NCBI GenBank assembly: GCA_024643825.1
Contig: JAHEME010000267.1
Location: 1 to 5,286, forward strand
Reading direction: 5' to 3'
Length of the DNA stretch: 5,286 bases
Source: Chloroflexota bacterium
GTDB taxonomy: Bacteria; Chloroflexota; Anaerolineae; Aggregatilineales; UBA3940
Shown: piece by piece, positions 1 to 5,230 of the stretch
Numbering within the stretch: position 1 is the stretch's first letter
Layout of the letters: the number at the start of each line of letters is the position of its first letter
Notes under the pieces: generated by a model
The model's database searches: none
What the model saw: only the letters and a program-made list of their open reading frames with translations
What the model was told of the DNA's origin: nothing
Made by a program: the position numbers and the translations under genes

Positions 1-1147
1 CGCGCAGCGACTCGGCGAAGGCTTCCAGGGTATGCTCGGCATCATACTTGCTCCGGTAGAAGCGCCGATCCACGAACGCCTGCACCCGGCTTCGCAGCGG
101 GGTGAACAGGGCGGCAATCGCCAGCGTGGAGGCGACAATTGCCAGCGCGGATTCCTGTCCGGTCAAACTCACAAATACATTTTGCAGCGCCGCCACCCCT
201 CCGAAGAACACCAGCGCCAGCGATCCGCTGACCGCCGAGTAGATCAACGTGCGCCGGATTACCACATCGATGTCCCACAGCCGGTAGCGGAGGATCGACA
301 TCCCCAGCAGTAGGGGGAACAGTAGGGCAACCAGCGCCATGATTGGCAGCATCACAAATGACGCTGCAATCTGCATCCACGCTGGGAATGAATCAATGGG
401 CAAGACAATCACCAGATAGAGGATTATCGTGAGGATCGGGCCTGCCATCCCGATGATGGCCCACTTGGTTTGCTGCCGTTCGCTGGGTGATGACACACGT
501 TGGTAGCGGTAGACTTGCCCGCCAATTCCCACCAGAATCACAGCAAAGAAGGGGATGAAATAGATGGATGCGTTTGGATCTGCCGGCGGCACGAGATCGG
601 AAAACAAGCTGATTCCAAGTACAACGAACATCAGCCAGCGACCCCATCGCGGTACAAATTCCCCGTTGGGAAACAGAAAAAATAGCAGAGGCAGTGTGAG
701 GATGCCAATTGTGTCGAGCAGGGCAGCAAAGAGTTTCCAGCCGGGGCGGATACTATACGCCACATTCACCCCTGCAAACTCGTATGCGCCCAGAAAAATC
801 AGCAGAAAAGAAACAAGCAGAACCATCCAATCATCGGATCGCTGCCACACAAGCACTAGGGCCGCCACAATGAATCCCAGAGGCATGATGACGTTGAAGA
901 TTGTCGTATTGTACAGAGCTGCAAAATCCAGGGAAATTCCCGCCGCGCGGAGCGTGCTCGCCATCGTCGGTGAAAAGGAGCACGCATTGGTATTGCAGAT
1001 CGTCACCGGAGTCTGAAAGAGTCGCGCAGTCTCCGAGACATACATCCCCAGAATCAGCGTCACGACGGCAATCCAGGCAAGGCGTGCCGTCCACAGGGGG
1101 ATTCCATGCAGGCGGGTTCCTGGCTGATGTTTGTAGGTGGTCGTCAT
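1..1147 (-). CDS. Polytopic membrane protein of a Chloroflexota family, N-terminal part only (C-terminus beyond the window)
   Basis: An open frame of 382 codons starts at ATG 1147 and reaches the left edge without a stop. A GGAG Shine-Dalgarno (plus-strand ctcc at 1153-1156) lies 5 bases upstream of the start. About ten hydrophobic segments are visible, near residues 23-38, 84-101, 107-125, 141-160, 169-187, 196-212, 229-249, 258-285, 302-325 and 333-349. The loop after helix 1 contains two cysteines (CNTNAC, 51-56) and is probably extracytoplasmic. Motifs that I recall from related Chloroflexota proteins are WQRSDDW (101-107), FPNGEFVPRW (159-168), YRLWDIDVVIRRTL (288-301) and VDRRFYRSKYDA (359-370). 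The last motif begins a cytoplasmic helix after the final membrane segment. In some relatives I recall, this core is followed by GAF or histidine-kinase-like domains, so a signalling role is possible, but the deciding C-terminus is outside the window. The family resemblance is from memory; the reading frame and membrane character are certain. Confidence 0.87.
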   Translation of the reverse strand, partial: MTTTYKHQPGTRLHGIPLWTARLAWIAVVTLILGMYVSETARLFQTPVTICNTNACSFSPTMASTLRAAGISLDFAALYNTTIFNVIMPLGFIVAALVLVWQRSDDWMVLLVSFLLIFLGAYEFAGVNVAYSIRPGWKLFAALLDTIGILTLPLLFFLFPNGEFVPRWGRWLMFVVLGISLFSDLVPPADPNASIYFIPFFAVILVGIGGQVYRYQRVSSPSERQQTKWAIIGMAGPILTIILYLVIVLPIDSFPAWMQIAASFVMLPIMALVALLFPLLLGMSILRYRLWDIDVVIRRTLIYSAVSGSLALVFFGGVAALQNVFVSLTGQESALAIVASTLAIAALFTPLRSRVQAFVDRRFYRSKYDAEHTLEAFAESLR

Positions 1148-1290
1148 CCTGTCTCCGTTGCGTCTGAGAAAGTCTGCTGCCATCAGATACTCATACGATA
1201 GATAGCAAGCGTCCTAAAAACGTTACGGAGTGGGGGCGCGACACTTTTTCTCCCCTGGGTTCGGGTGATTTGTACTCCTTCAGAGAGCGA
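1148..1290. other. Intergenic spacer between the SUMF1 lipoprotein gene and the membrane protein gene
   Basis: These 143 bases lie between the stop of the SUMF1 lipoprotein gene and the start of the next minus-strand gene. They contain the membrane gene's Shine-Dalgarno and a possible promoter element. On the minus strand a GGGG...CCCC pairing (around 1231-1256) is followed by a five-T run near 1215-1219, which could act as a weak terminator, but the stem is short and the loop long. The spacing suggests that the two genes have separate transcription starts, although readthrough cannot be excluded. Confidence 0.4.
1194..1209 (-). promoter_or_regulatory. Possible promoter element upstream of the membrane protein gene
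   Basis: The minus strand reads CTTGCTATCTATCGTAT here, about 50 bases before the start codon at 1147. The core TTG(C)TATCTAT resembles the TTGTATCTAT found upstream of both SUMF1 gene copies at a similar distance from their starts (about 45-60 bases). No convincing -35 hexamer accompanies it. The assignment rests only on position and the shared core. Confidence 0.25.
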
Positions 1291-2310
1291 TCAGGGTGTC
1301 ACAATTCGGAAGCCGATGTGATGATCCTGATAGATCGGTGGGTCTTCAAAGTGACGATACGCGGAACGGGCCGCGAATGGATTGCTCCCCCACCACCCGC
1401 CCTTCTCCACCTTGATGCGCCCGTCTTCCGGGCCGGTGGGGTTTTCCAGCGGACTCTTACCATAGTAGGTTGAGGAGAGCCAATCGCTCACCCACTCCAT
1501 CGCATTGCCTGCCATGTCGTATGCGCCGACCCAACTTACGCCATCCGGGTAGCTCCCACCTTTGACAAGGCCGTCGCTATCGACGACATTGGCGCGGGCA
1601 GCGTCCCATTCGTTGCCCCAGGGGTAGATGAGTGATTCAGGCCCACGGGCAGCGAACTCCCATTCGGCTTCAGTGGGGAGGCGACCTCCGCGCCACGCGG
1701 CGTATGCCTGCGCTTCGTACCAGGTGACGCACACACGCGGCTTATCCGGGGAATTCTCCGCGCAGAAGGCGGGGAGTTTCTTCGCATCCTGACGACCGAG
1801 CCACGCCCAGCCATTCTCTGACCAGTGGGACTGATCCTCGTAGCCTCCGGCATCGACAAACGCCTGAAACGCACGGTTGGTCACTTCGTAAGCGTCGATC
1901 CAGTAGCCGGAGGTCAGGGTAACCTCGTGGGCGGGCTTCTCACTGGAAAACGCATCGTGCATCCAACTCGGCGGGTCTTGTGCCAGCAGCGCGTCAATGT
2001 CCACTTCGTCGGTTCCCATCATAAACGTTCCAGCAGGAACCCAGACCTGTTCGATGCCGAATTCGTCGGTGCGAGTTTCGCCGGGGAGCGGCGTGGGCGT
2101 GACCGTCAGCGATTGGGTGGCGGTGGCGGTTGGTGTAGGAGGTTCGGTGGGCGTGGCGGTTGGTTCCTCAGTGGCGGTGGCAGATGGCGGTGGCTCGGTA
2201 ACTGCCTTAGTTGGTTGATCGGGTTCAGGTGGTTCCGGGGTAGGCGGTGCAGCGCAGGCGGAGATGATCAGCGGCAGAGCGAGCATAAGTGCGGTCAGTA
2301 TCCACTTCAT
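1291..2310 (-). CDS. Lipoprotein with SUMF1/FGE-sulfatase domain, lacking the catalytic cysteines
   Basis: The product has 339 residues. It begins with a short lipoprotein signal peptide (MKWILTALML...) ending in the lipobox ISAC with Cys19, so it should be lipid-anchored on the outer face of the membrane. Residues 20-80 are a Pro/Thr/Ala/Glu linker. Residues 86-338 are a SUMF1 (FGE-sulfatase) domain, recognised by VWVPAGTFMMGTDE (89-102), GYWIDAYEVTNRAFQAFV (135-152), the block GGRLPTEAEWEFAARG (208-223), YPWGNEW (229-235), YDMAGNAMEWVSDW (264-277) and a C-terminal GFRI. In true formylglycine-generating enzymes the segment after GGSW carries two active-site cysteines. Here the segment is GGWWGSNPFAARSAYR with none; the mature domain has only Cys183 and Cys194. 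It is therefore unlikely to convert sulfatase cysteine to formylglycine, and its ligand or substrate is unknown. The start is supported by GAGGAG at 2319-2324 (minus strand), 8 bases upstream. A truncated second copy lies at 3307-3555. Confidence 0.93.
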   Translation of the reverse strand: MKWILTALMLALPLIISACAAPPTPEPPEPDQPTKAVTEPPPSATATEEPTATPTEPPTPTATATQSLTVTPTPLPGETRTDEFGIEQVWVPAGTFMMGTDEVDIDALLAQDPPSWMHDAFSSEKPAHEVTLTSGYWIDAYEVTNRAFQAFVDAGGYEDQSHWSENGWAWLGRQDAKKLPAFCAENSPDKPRVCVTWYEAQAYAAWRGGRLPTEAEWEFAARGPESLIYPWGNEWDAARANVVDSDGLVKGGSYPDGVSWVGAYDMAGNAMEWVSDWLSSTYYGKSPLENPTGPEDGRIKVEKGGWWGSNPFAARSAYRHFEDPPIYQDHHIGFRIVTP

Positions 2311-2390
2311 GGGGGAGGCTCCTCGGTGCGGGCAGTCGCGTCAAGATGCTGATCATAGATACAATGGGAGGAAGTGATGGGTTCAACTGG
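1993..2390 (-). repeat. Direct duplication, copy A (promoter plus 5' part of the intact SUMF1 gene)
   Basis: This segment matches 3403-3640 in the same orientation. Exact shared runs include atcatagatacaa (2352-2364) and ggaacccagacctg (2036-2049). The encoded N-termini match as M(K/E)W(I/M)L(T/A)ALML, and both copies continue into GIEQVWVPAG. Copy A carries an additional stretch of about 60 codons for the Pro/Thr linker that copy B lacks. Differences are scattered throughout, so the duplication is not recent. Confidence 0.75.
2352..2386 (-). promoter_or_regulatory. Candidate promoter of the SUMF1 lipoprotein gene, conserved in the duplicate copy
   Basis: On the minus strand, TTGAAC (plus 2381-2386) is followed after exactly 17 bases by TGTATC (2358-2363) and directly by TATGAT (2352-2357). 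The same elements with the same 17-base spacing occur upstream of the truncated copy (3606-3640), although the spacer sequence itself has diverged. TTGAAC is a fair -35 and TGTATC has spacing suitable for a -10. TATGAT is a better -10 by sequence but would be 23 bases from TTGAAC. Which hexamer is used is not settled by the sequence. Confidence 0.5.
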
Positions 2391-2457
2391 CTTACCCCCC
2401 GGCATCCTACCATTCCCGGCAACCACTTGTGGAGAGGGGGAACCGTCTGAGCGATTC

Positions 2458-2489
2458 TTGCAGAAGTCATGTAAACTCTTCCTCTGCAA
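2458..2489. promoter_or_regulatory. Inverted repeat upstream of the acetyltransferase gene, possible operator
   Basis: TTGCAGA (2458-2464) and TCTGCAA (2483-2489) are perfect 7-base inverted arms separated by 18 bases, ending 34 bases before the preferred start codon. They enclose a possible -10 (TGTAAA, 2470-2475). This could be a regulator-binding site or a leader hairpin. Arms this short can arise by chance. Confidence 0.22.
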
Positions 2490-2523
2490 TTTGTTGGCCC
2501 CTACTCAACCGAAAAGGGAAATG

Positions 2524-3285
2524 ATGATTGACTACCCACTCAGCCGCGCCCATCGTCTGCGAATAGCCCGCGCCTTTGCGAATGTTCCTTCCGTGGACAT
2601 CTCAGTGGACTGCGTGATCGAGGATCAGATGGGGGAAGCGTTTGTTGATTCGATGGGCGATCCTCAGTTGTTTCTGATTGACCAGGATCACTTCTTCTGC
2701 TATTTCGCGGGGAACCTAACCAGCGACGCGGGACGGGGCTTCCTCGGAAAAGCTCCCAAAGGGCGACTCTACATGGCTGGTTCTGCGGGCTGGCATGACG
2801 CTGTGCAGGATATCTTCGGTGAAGAAGCGAGGCCAATCGAGCGTTACAGCTACTCGTCGGAGTCGCTCTCCCTTGATCATCTGCGAAGTCTCTCTGGATC
2901 CAACCCGCACACGTCCAGCGTGCAGCGCATGGACGCGACGCTGGTGGGCGTACAGACTCCGTTCTTTGAAATCGGTGCCTTTGACTCGCCGGATGATTTC
3001 GTGGAGCGTGGTATTGGGTTCTGCATGCTCCAGGGTGAACAGATCATCGGCGTGGCCTACTCGTCGCTAGTGTGCAGCAGCGCCATCGAGGTCAGCATCT
3101 TTGTGGATGAAGATCATCGGCGACAGGGCATCGCAACGGCACTGGCCTGCCAGCTTTTGCTGTGGTGCGTCGAACGCACGATTGCACCCCACTGGGATGC
3201 AGCGAATGAGGAATCATGTCTCCTTGCGGAGAAGGTAGGGTATACGTCTGTAGGGAAGTACACAGCATATTTCGTGAAGGGATAG
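2524..3285 (+). CDS. GNAT-family N-acetyltransferase (ZmaR-like group)
   Basis: The product has 253 residues from ATG 2524. An AAAAGGGAA Shine-Dalgarno (2512-2520) leaves 5 bases to ATG 2524 and only 2 to the adjacent ATG 2521, so 2524 is preferred. The C-terminal third carries the acetyl-CoA-binding GNAT core: the strand AIEVSIFVDEDHRRQGIATALA (split here as AIEVSIFV, 187-194, then HRRQGIATALA, 198-208) contains the R-x-x-G-x-A loop at 199-204. It is followed by PHWDAANEESCLLAEKVGY (222-240), a WD..N..S..LAEK.GY pattern I associate with GNAT proteins related to the zwittermicin-resistance acetyltransferase ZmaR. The N-terminal half (1-140) is an alpha/beta region typical of that two-part family. 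The acceptor substrate cannot be read from sequence. It should be cytoplasmic, with no signal peptide. It is the only plus-strand gene here and is flanked on both sides by copies of the SUMF1 gene 5' end. Confidence 0.87.
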   Translation: MIDYPLSRAHRLRIARAFANVPSVDISVDCVIEDQMGEAFVDSMGDPQLFLIDQDHFFCYFAGNLTSDAGRGFLGKAPKGRLYMAGSAGWHDAVQDIFGEEARPIERYSYSSESLSLDHLRSLSGSNPHTSSVQRMDATLVGVQTPFFEIGAFDSPDDFVERGIGFCMLQGEQIIGVAYSSLVCSSAIEVSIFVDEDHRRQGIATALACQLLLWCVERTIAPHWDAANEESCLLAEKVGYTSVGKYTAYFVKG

Positions 3286-3288
3286 CCT

Positions 3289-3312
3289 CGATAGTCGTGG
3301 AGCAAGCTATCG
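3289..3312. terminator. Hairpin between convergent genes, possible bidirectional terminator
   Basis: CGATAG (3289-3294) and CTATCG (3307-3312) can pair as a 6-base stem with a 12-base loop, followed by TTT on the plus strand. It begins just after the acetyltransferase stop (3285) and overlaps the stop codon of the minus-strand remnant. An alternative hairpin, AGCAA (3301-3305) with TTGCT (3314-3318), competes with it. The short U-tract makes this a weak terminator candidate. Confidence 0.3.
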
Positions 3313-3555
3313 TTTGCTAGGGGCGAAAGTTCGCATGAAGATGAAGTAGACGGGTAGGGCCGCCATCGCAATGGGCTGCCCGATGGTGGCCCCGCCAAGC
3401 CCATCGATACTGGCGACATCACTTCCCATTAGGAAAATTCCGGCGGGAACCCAGACCTGCTCGATACCGATTCCGTACCTGTCTCGATGGGAAATGGCGT
3501 AGGACGCGATCAGCATGGGTACGACGAGCATCAGCGCGGCGAGCATCCACTCCAT
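3307..3555 (-). pseudogene. Truncated, degenerate second copy of the SUMF1 lipoprotein gene
   Basis: This frame of 82 codons starts at ATG 3555, with AAGGAG (3565-3570, minus strand) 9 bases upstream, as in the intact copy. Residues 1-18 (MEWMLAALML...) match the intact signal peptide, but the lipobox Cys is replaced by Tyr (IASY against ISAC), so lipid attachment should be lost. The Pro/Thr linker is missing; after SHRDRYG the frame goes straight to GIEQVWVPAGIFLMGSD (30-46), matching residues 85-101 of the intact protein. Similarity stops near residue 51. The last 30 residues include a hydrophobic stretch (IGQPIAMAALPVYFIFM, 58-74) with no counterpart in the parent, and the stop abuts the acetyltransferase end. 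The catalogue of losses favours a pseudogene. The intact frame and retained promoter and ribosome site leave open that a small two-helix membrane peptide is made. Confidence 0.75.
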
Positions 3556-3640
3556 GAGGAGAGGCTCCTTGAGAGAGCAGATCAGCGTCGGATAAGCATG
3601 ATGCTATCATAGATACAACCGGGGGAGGCGGCGGGTTCAA
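3403..3640 (-). repeat. Direct duplication, copy B (promoter plus 5' part of the truncated SUMF1 gene)
   Basis: This is the counterpart of 1993-2390, in the same orientation and about 1.3-1.4 kb away. It shares atcatagatacaa (3606-3618) upstream of the gene and ggaacccagacctg (3446-3459) inside it. It lacks the linker-coding segment of copy A. Together the two copies flank the plus-strand acetyltransferase gene. Confidence 0.75.
3606..3640 (-). promoter_or_regulatory. Candidate promoter of the truncated SUMF1 copy
   Basis: On the minus strand, TTGAAC (plus 3635-3640), a 17-base spacer, TGTATC (3612-3617) and TATGAT (3606-3611) repeat the arrangement at 2352-2386. The two spacers differ, while the hexamers and their distance are kept, which supports a functional origin for the element. 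Whether it is still active cannot be judged. Confidence 0.42.
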
Positions 3641-3778
3641 ATGACCGACGCAGCAGAACCTCACCTCTGCGGTGGTAGATGGATGATGAAGTTGGCTGCC
3701 GCCCCACTCCGTACCGAAGAGAAATCGGGAGGAGTGAGGGAGCAGCTCAACCAGTGCGGATCGGGGAACGCCCTCCCC
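3641..3778. other. Intergenic spacer downstream of the CAP lipoprotein gene
   Basis: These 138 bases lie between the CAP lipoprotein stop and the upstream region of the truncated SUMF1 copy. Directly after the stop, the minus strand can form a short GC hairpin (GGGGA at the 5' arm with TCCCC, within 3763-3778), but no T-run follows, so it is a poor terminator candidate. Nothing else recognisable is present. Short open frames crossing the spacer lack ribosome sites and family resemblance. Confidence 0.4.
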
Positions 3779-5230
3779 TCACGGCAGCACAGCCACGCAG
3801 CGTCCGGCGGCAGCGGTACATTCGGCGACCGTCTTCCCATCATTCTGCACGTCAAAATCTGATGTACCCCAGAAGGCTTTATCGGCAGTGATGTTCATAG
3901 ACGAGTACAACACCTTGCATTCGGTGGGTTTGGCGGGGGCTGCCCCATTCGAGTTCCACGCCTGGATGCAGCCGTCTGCAGGGAAGGCGTTCAGCGGCAG
4001 CGAGAGCGAGAACGCCTGAAACTGCGAGAGGGGGAATTCATCCGTGCCGTTGGTAAGTACCATCTTCGTCAGATCAACCGGGTTGTCTGTCGTATTGATC
4101 ACCGTCATGGAGTTTGCATCATAGACGAAGACGATCCCGGCGGGGCCTTCGGGCGTGGGCGTGCGTCGCGGGGTGGGTGTGGCGGCGGTGGTGGCGGTCG
4201 CAGCTTGCGTTGAGGTTTTCGCAGGCGCAGCGGTGGCAGGCACGGAGGTTGGCTCTGGCGTGGCTATCGCCGCCAGCACATCGGGCAGCCAGGCGGTGTC
4301 CTTCCGTGGATCAACCGGAGCGATTACCTGCGAGGTTCCATCGGTATACGCAACGGCGAACGGTTCGCCCGATGTGTCCGGTAGCGGGACGGTCAGCGCC
4401 CACGGCTGCCACGCATCGGCGGCTGGCTGGCTATCCACCGACGGTAGAATCTGGTACTCGGTGACTTTCCCGATCCAATCCCCGCCACCAGAAAAGCGGT
4501 ACTGTTCTGTGCCGGGGTAAAGCTGTTGGCTGACCGGGTCTACCAGCGCGGGCAGCACATTCGGCTGCGACCCCAACGTTGCTACATACACGTATCCGAA
4601 CGCCCACGGGCCGCCTGCCACCCCCACTTCGCGGAAGCCGGGATTGCTTGCGGCGATGCGGTGACTCTCCGAACCCTGCCACCACGCGATGCACTCTGCC
4701 GGGCCTGCGTTGGCGCAGATGATCTCGCTCAGGGCCGTCTGCACATCGGTGCTGTAGTGCGGCCATCCGGCGGCGATGGCGCGTTCGCGCGCATACTGCC
4801 CCTCGGCATCAACATGCAGTTCCAGCCCATCTGGTAACACTGGTAGCGAGAGCAGATAGTCAAACTGGGCCTGCGCCAGCGATTGCAGCATCGGGTTCAC
4901 CGCCAGCGGGCCAGCACCCACCGAGGCCCGCCAGTCATTCAGCCGCACCAGCATATCCAGCGCCACCGGGTCAAACGCTGATCCGTCGGCGACGGGTGCG
5001 GGTGTGGGCGTAGCCGTTTCACTGGGAGCCGTGGTTGGGGTTGGTGCGTCAGTGACCTCCTGCGTGGACGCTGCGGAGGACGCTTCCGCGCTGGCGGGTA
5101 CGCCTGATTCCTGGGCACTTGGCGCTTCTTGTTGATCCGGCGGCGTACCCGTGATCTGCGGCTGGCATCCGATCCCCACCAACAACGCGCACACAGTCAC
5201 GCCAAGAACGGCGAATGGTTGGTTCTTCAT
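3779..5230 (-). CDS. CAP/SCP-domain lipoprotein with Thr/Pro linkers and a cysteine-containing C-terminal domain
   Basis: The product has 483 residues from ATG 5230. The Shine-Dalgarno GGGGGAGGAG sits about 9 bases upstream of this ATG; a GTG at 5251 is in frame but would place that site inside the gene. A signal peptide ends at GIGC (Cys22); Gly at position -3 is slightly atypical for a lipobox. Residues 23-84 are a Ser/Thr/Pro/Ala linker. Residues 86-222 are a CAP (SCP/PR1-like, PF00188-type) domain with LNDWR (97-101), an H in LELHVDAEGQ (His139), SEII (Glu169) and SHRIAASNPGFREVGVA (His190, Glu201). These correspond to the His-Glu-Glu-His cavity of the family. Residues 223-323 are unassigned. 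Residues 324-362 are a second linker. Residues 363-483 form a separate domain with four cysteines (421, 438, 471, 478), probably two disulfides, ending in GRCVAVLP. The protein should be anchored outside the cell; its activity is unknown. Confidence 0.92.
   Translation of the reverse strand: MKNQPFAVLGVTVCALLVGIGCQPQITGTPPDQQEAPSAQESGVPASAEASSAASTQEVTDAPTPTTAPSETATPTPAPVADGSAFDPVALDMLVRLNDWRASVGAGPLAVNPMLQSLAQAQFDYLLSLPVLPDGLELHVDAEGQYARERAIAAGWPHYSTDVQTALSEIICANAGPAECIAWWQGSESHRIAASNPGFREVGVAGGPWAFGYVYVATLGSQPNVLPALVDPVSQQLYPGTEQYRFSGGGDWIGKVTEYQILPSVDSQPAADAWQPWALTVPLPDTSGEPFAVAYTDGTSQVIAPVDPRKDTAWLPDVLAAIATPEPTSVPATAAPAKTSTQAATATTAATPTPRRTPTPEGPAGIVFVYDANSMTVINTTDNPVDLTKMVLTNGTDEFPLSQFQAFSLSLPLNAFPADGCIQAWNSNGAAPAKPTECKVLYSSMNITADKAFWGTSDFDVQNDGKTVAECTAAAGRCVAVLP

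Larger units (their letters stand above)
2311..2523. other. Divergent intergenic region between the SUMF1 lipoprotein and acetyltransferase genes
   Basis: These 213 bases separate two divergently transcribed genes. The left part holds the Shine-Dalgarno and candidate promoter of the minus-strand lipoprotein gene. The right part should contain the acetyltransferase promoter, but no strong -35/-10 pair is visible. TGTAAA at 2470-2475 is a possible -10 with only a weak CTGAGC 17 bases upstream. A 7-base inverted repeat, TTGCAGA (2458-2464) and TCTGCAA (2483-2489), brackets that site. Confidence 0.45.

Noticed and set aside
42..1094. Minus-strand open frames at 42-380, 393-647 and 831-1094
   Set aside because: They overlap the long continuous membrane-protein frame in another phase, contain no family motif, and have biased Arg/Gly/Cys composition typical of shadow frames.
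2090..2220. GGTGGCGGT-type short repeats that could be taken for a minisatellite
   Set aside because: They are the coding sequence of the Pro/Thr/Ala linker; the codon periodicity of a low-complexity protein segment explains them.
1291..2310. Annotation as a formylglycine-generating enzyme acting on sulfatases
   Set aside because: The paired catalytic cysteines are absent and no sulfatase gene is present in the window.
1825..2352. Plus-strand 175-codon frame opposite the SUMF1 gene
   Set aside because: Its Gly/Arg/Trp-rich sequence is the antisense of the Pro/Thr linker, and the opposite strand encodes a clearly conserved domain.
3419..3664. Shared LNP-x-PP-x-VSMI peptide in minus-strand frames at 2225-2470 and 3419-3664
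   Set aside because: The resemblance follows from the duplicated upstream DNA read in one frame. Both frames lack ribosome sites and run through the promoter and signal-peptide region out of phase.
4114..4520. Plus-strand frames opposite the CAP gene (4114-4464 and 4155-4520)
   Set aside because: They are antisense to the Thr/Pro linker and middle region of the CAP protein and show Arg/Ala/Gly-rich, motif-free sequence.
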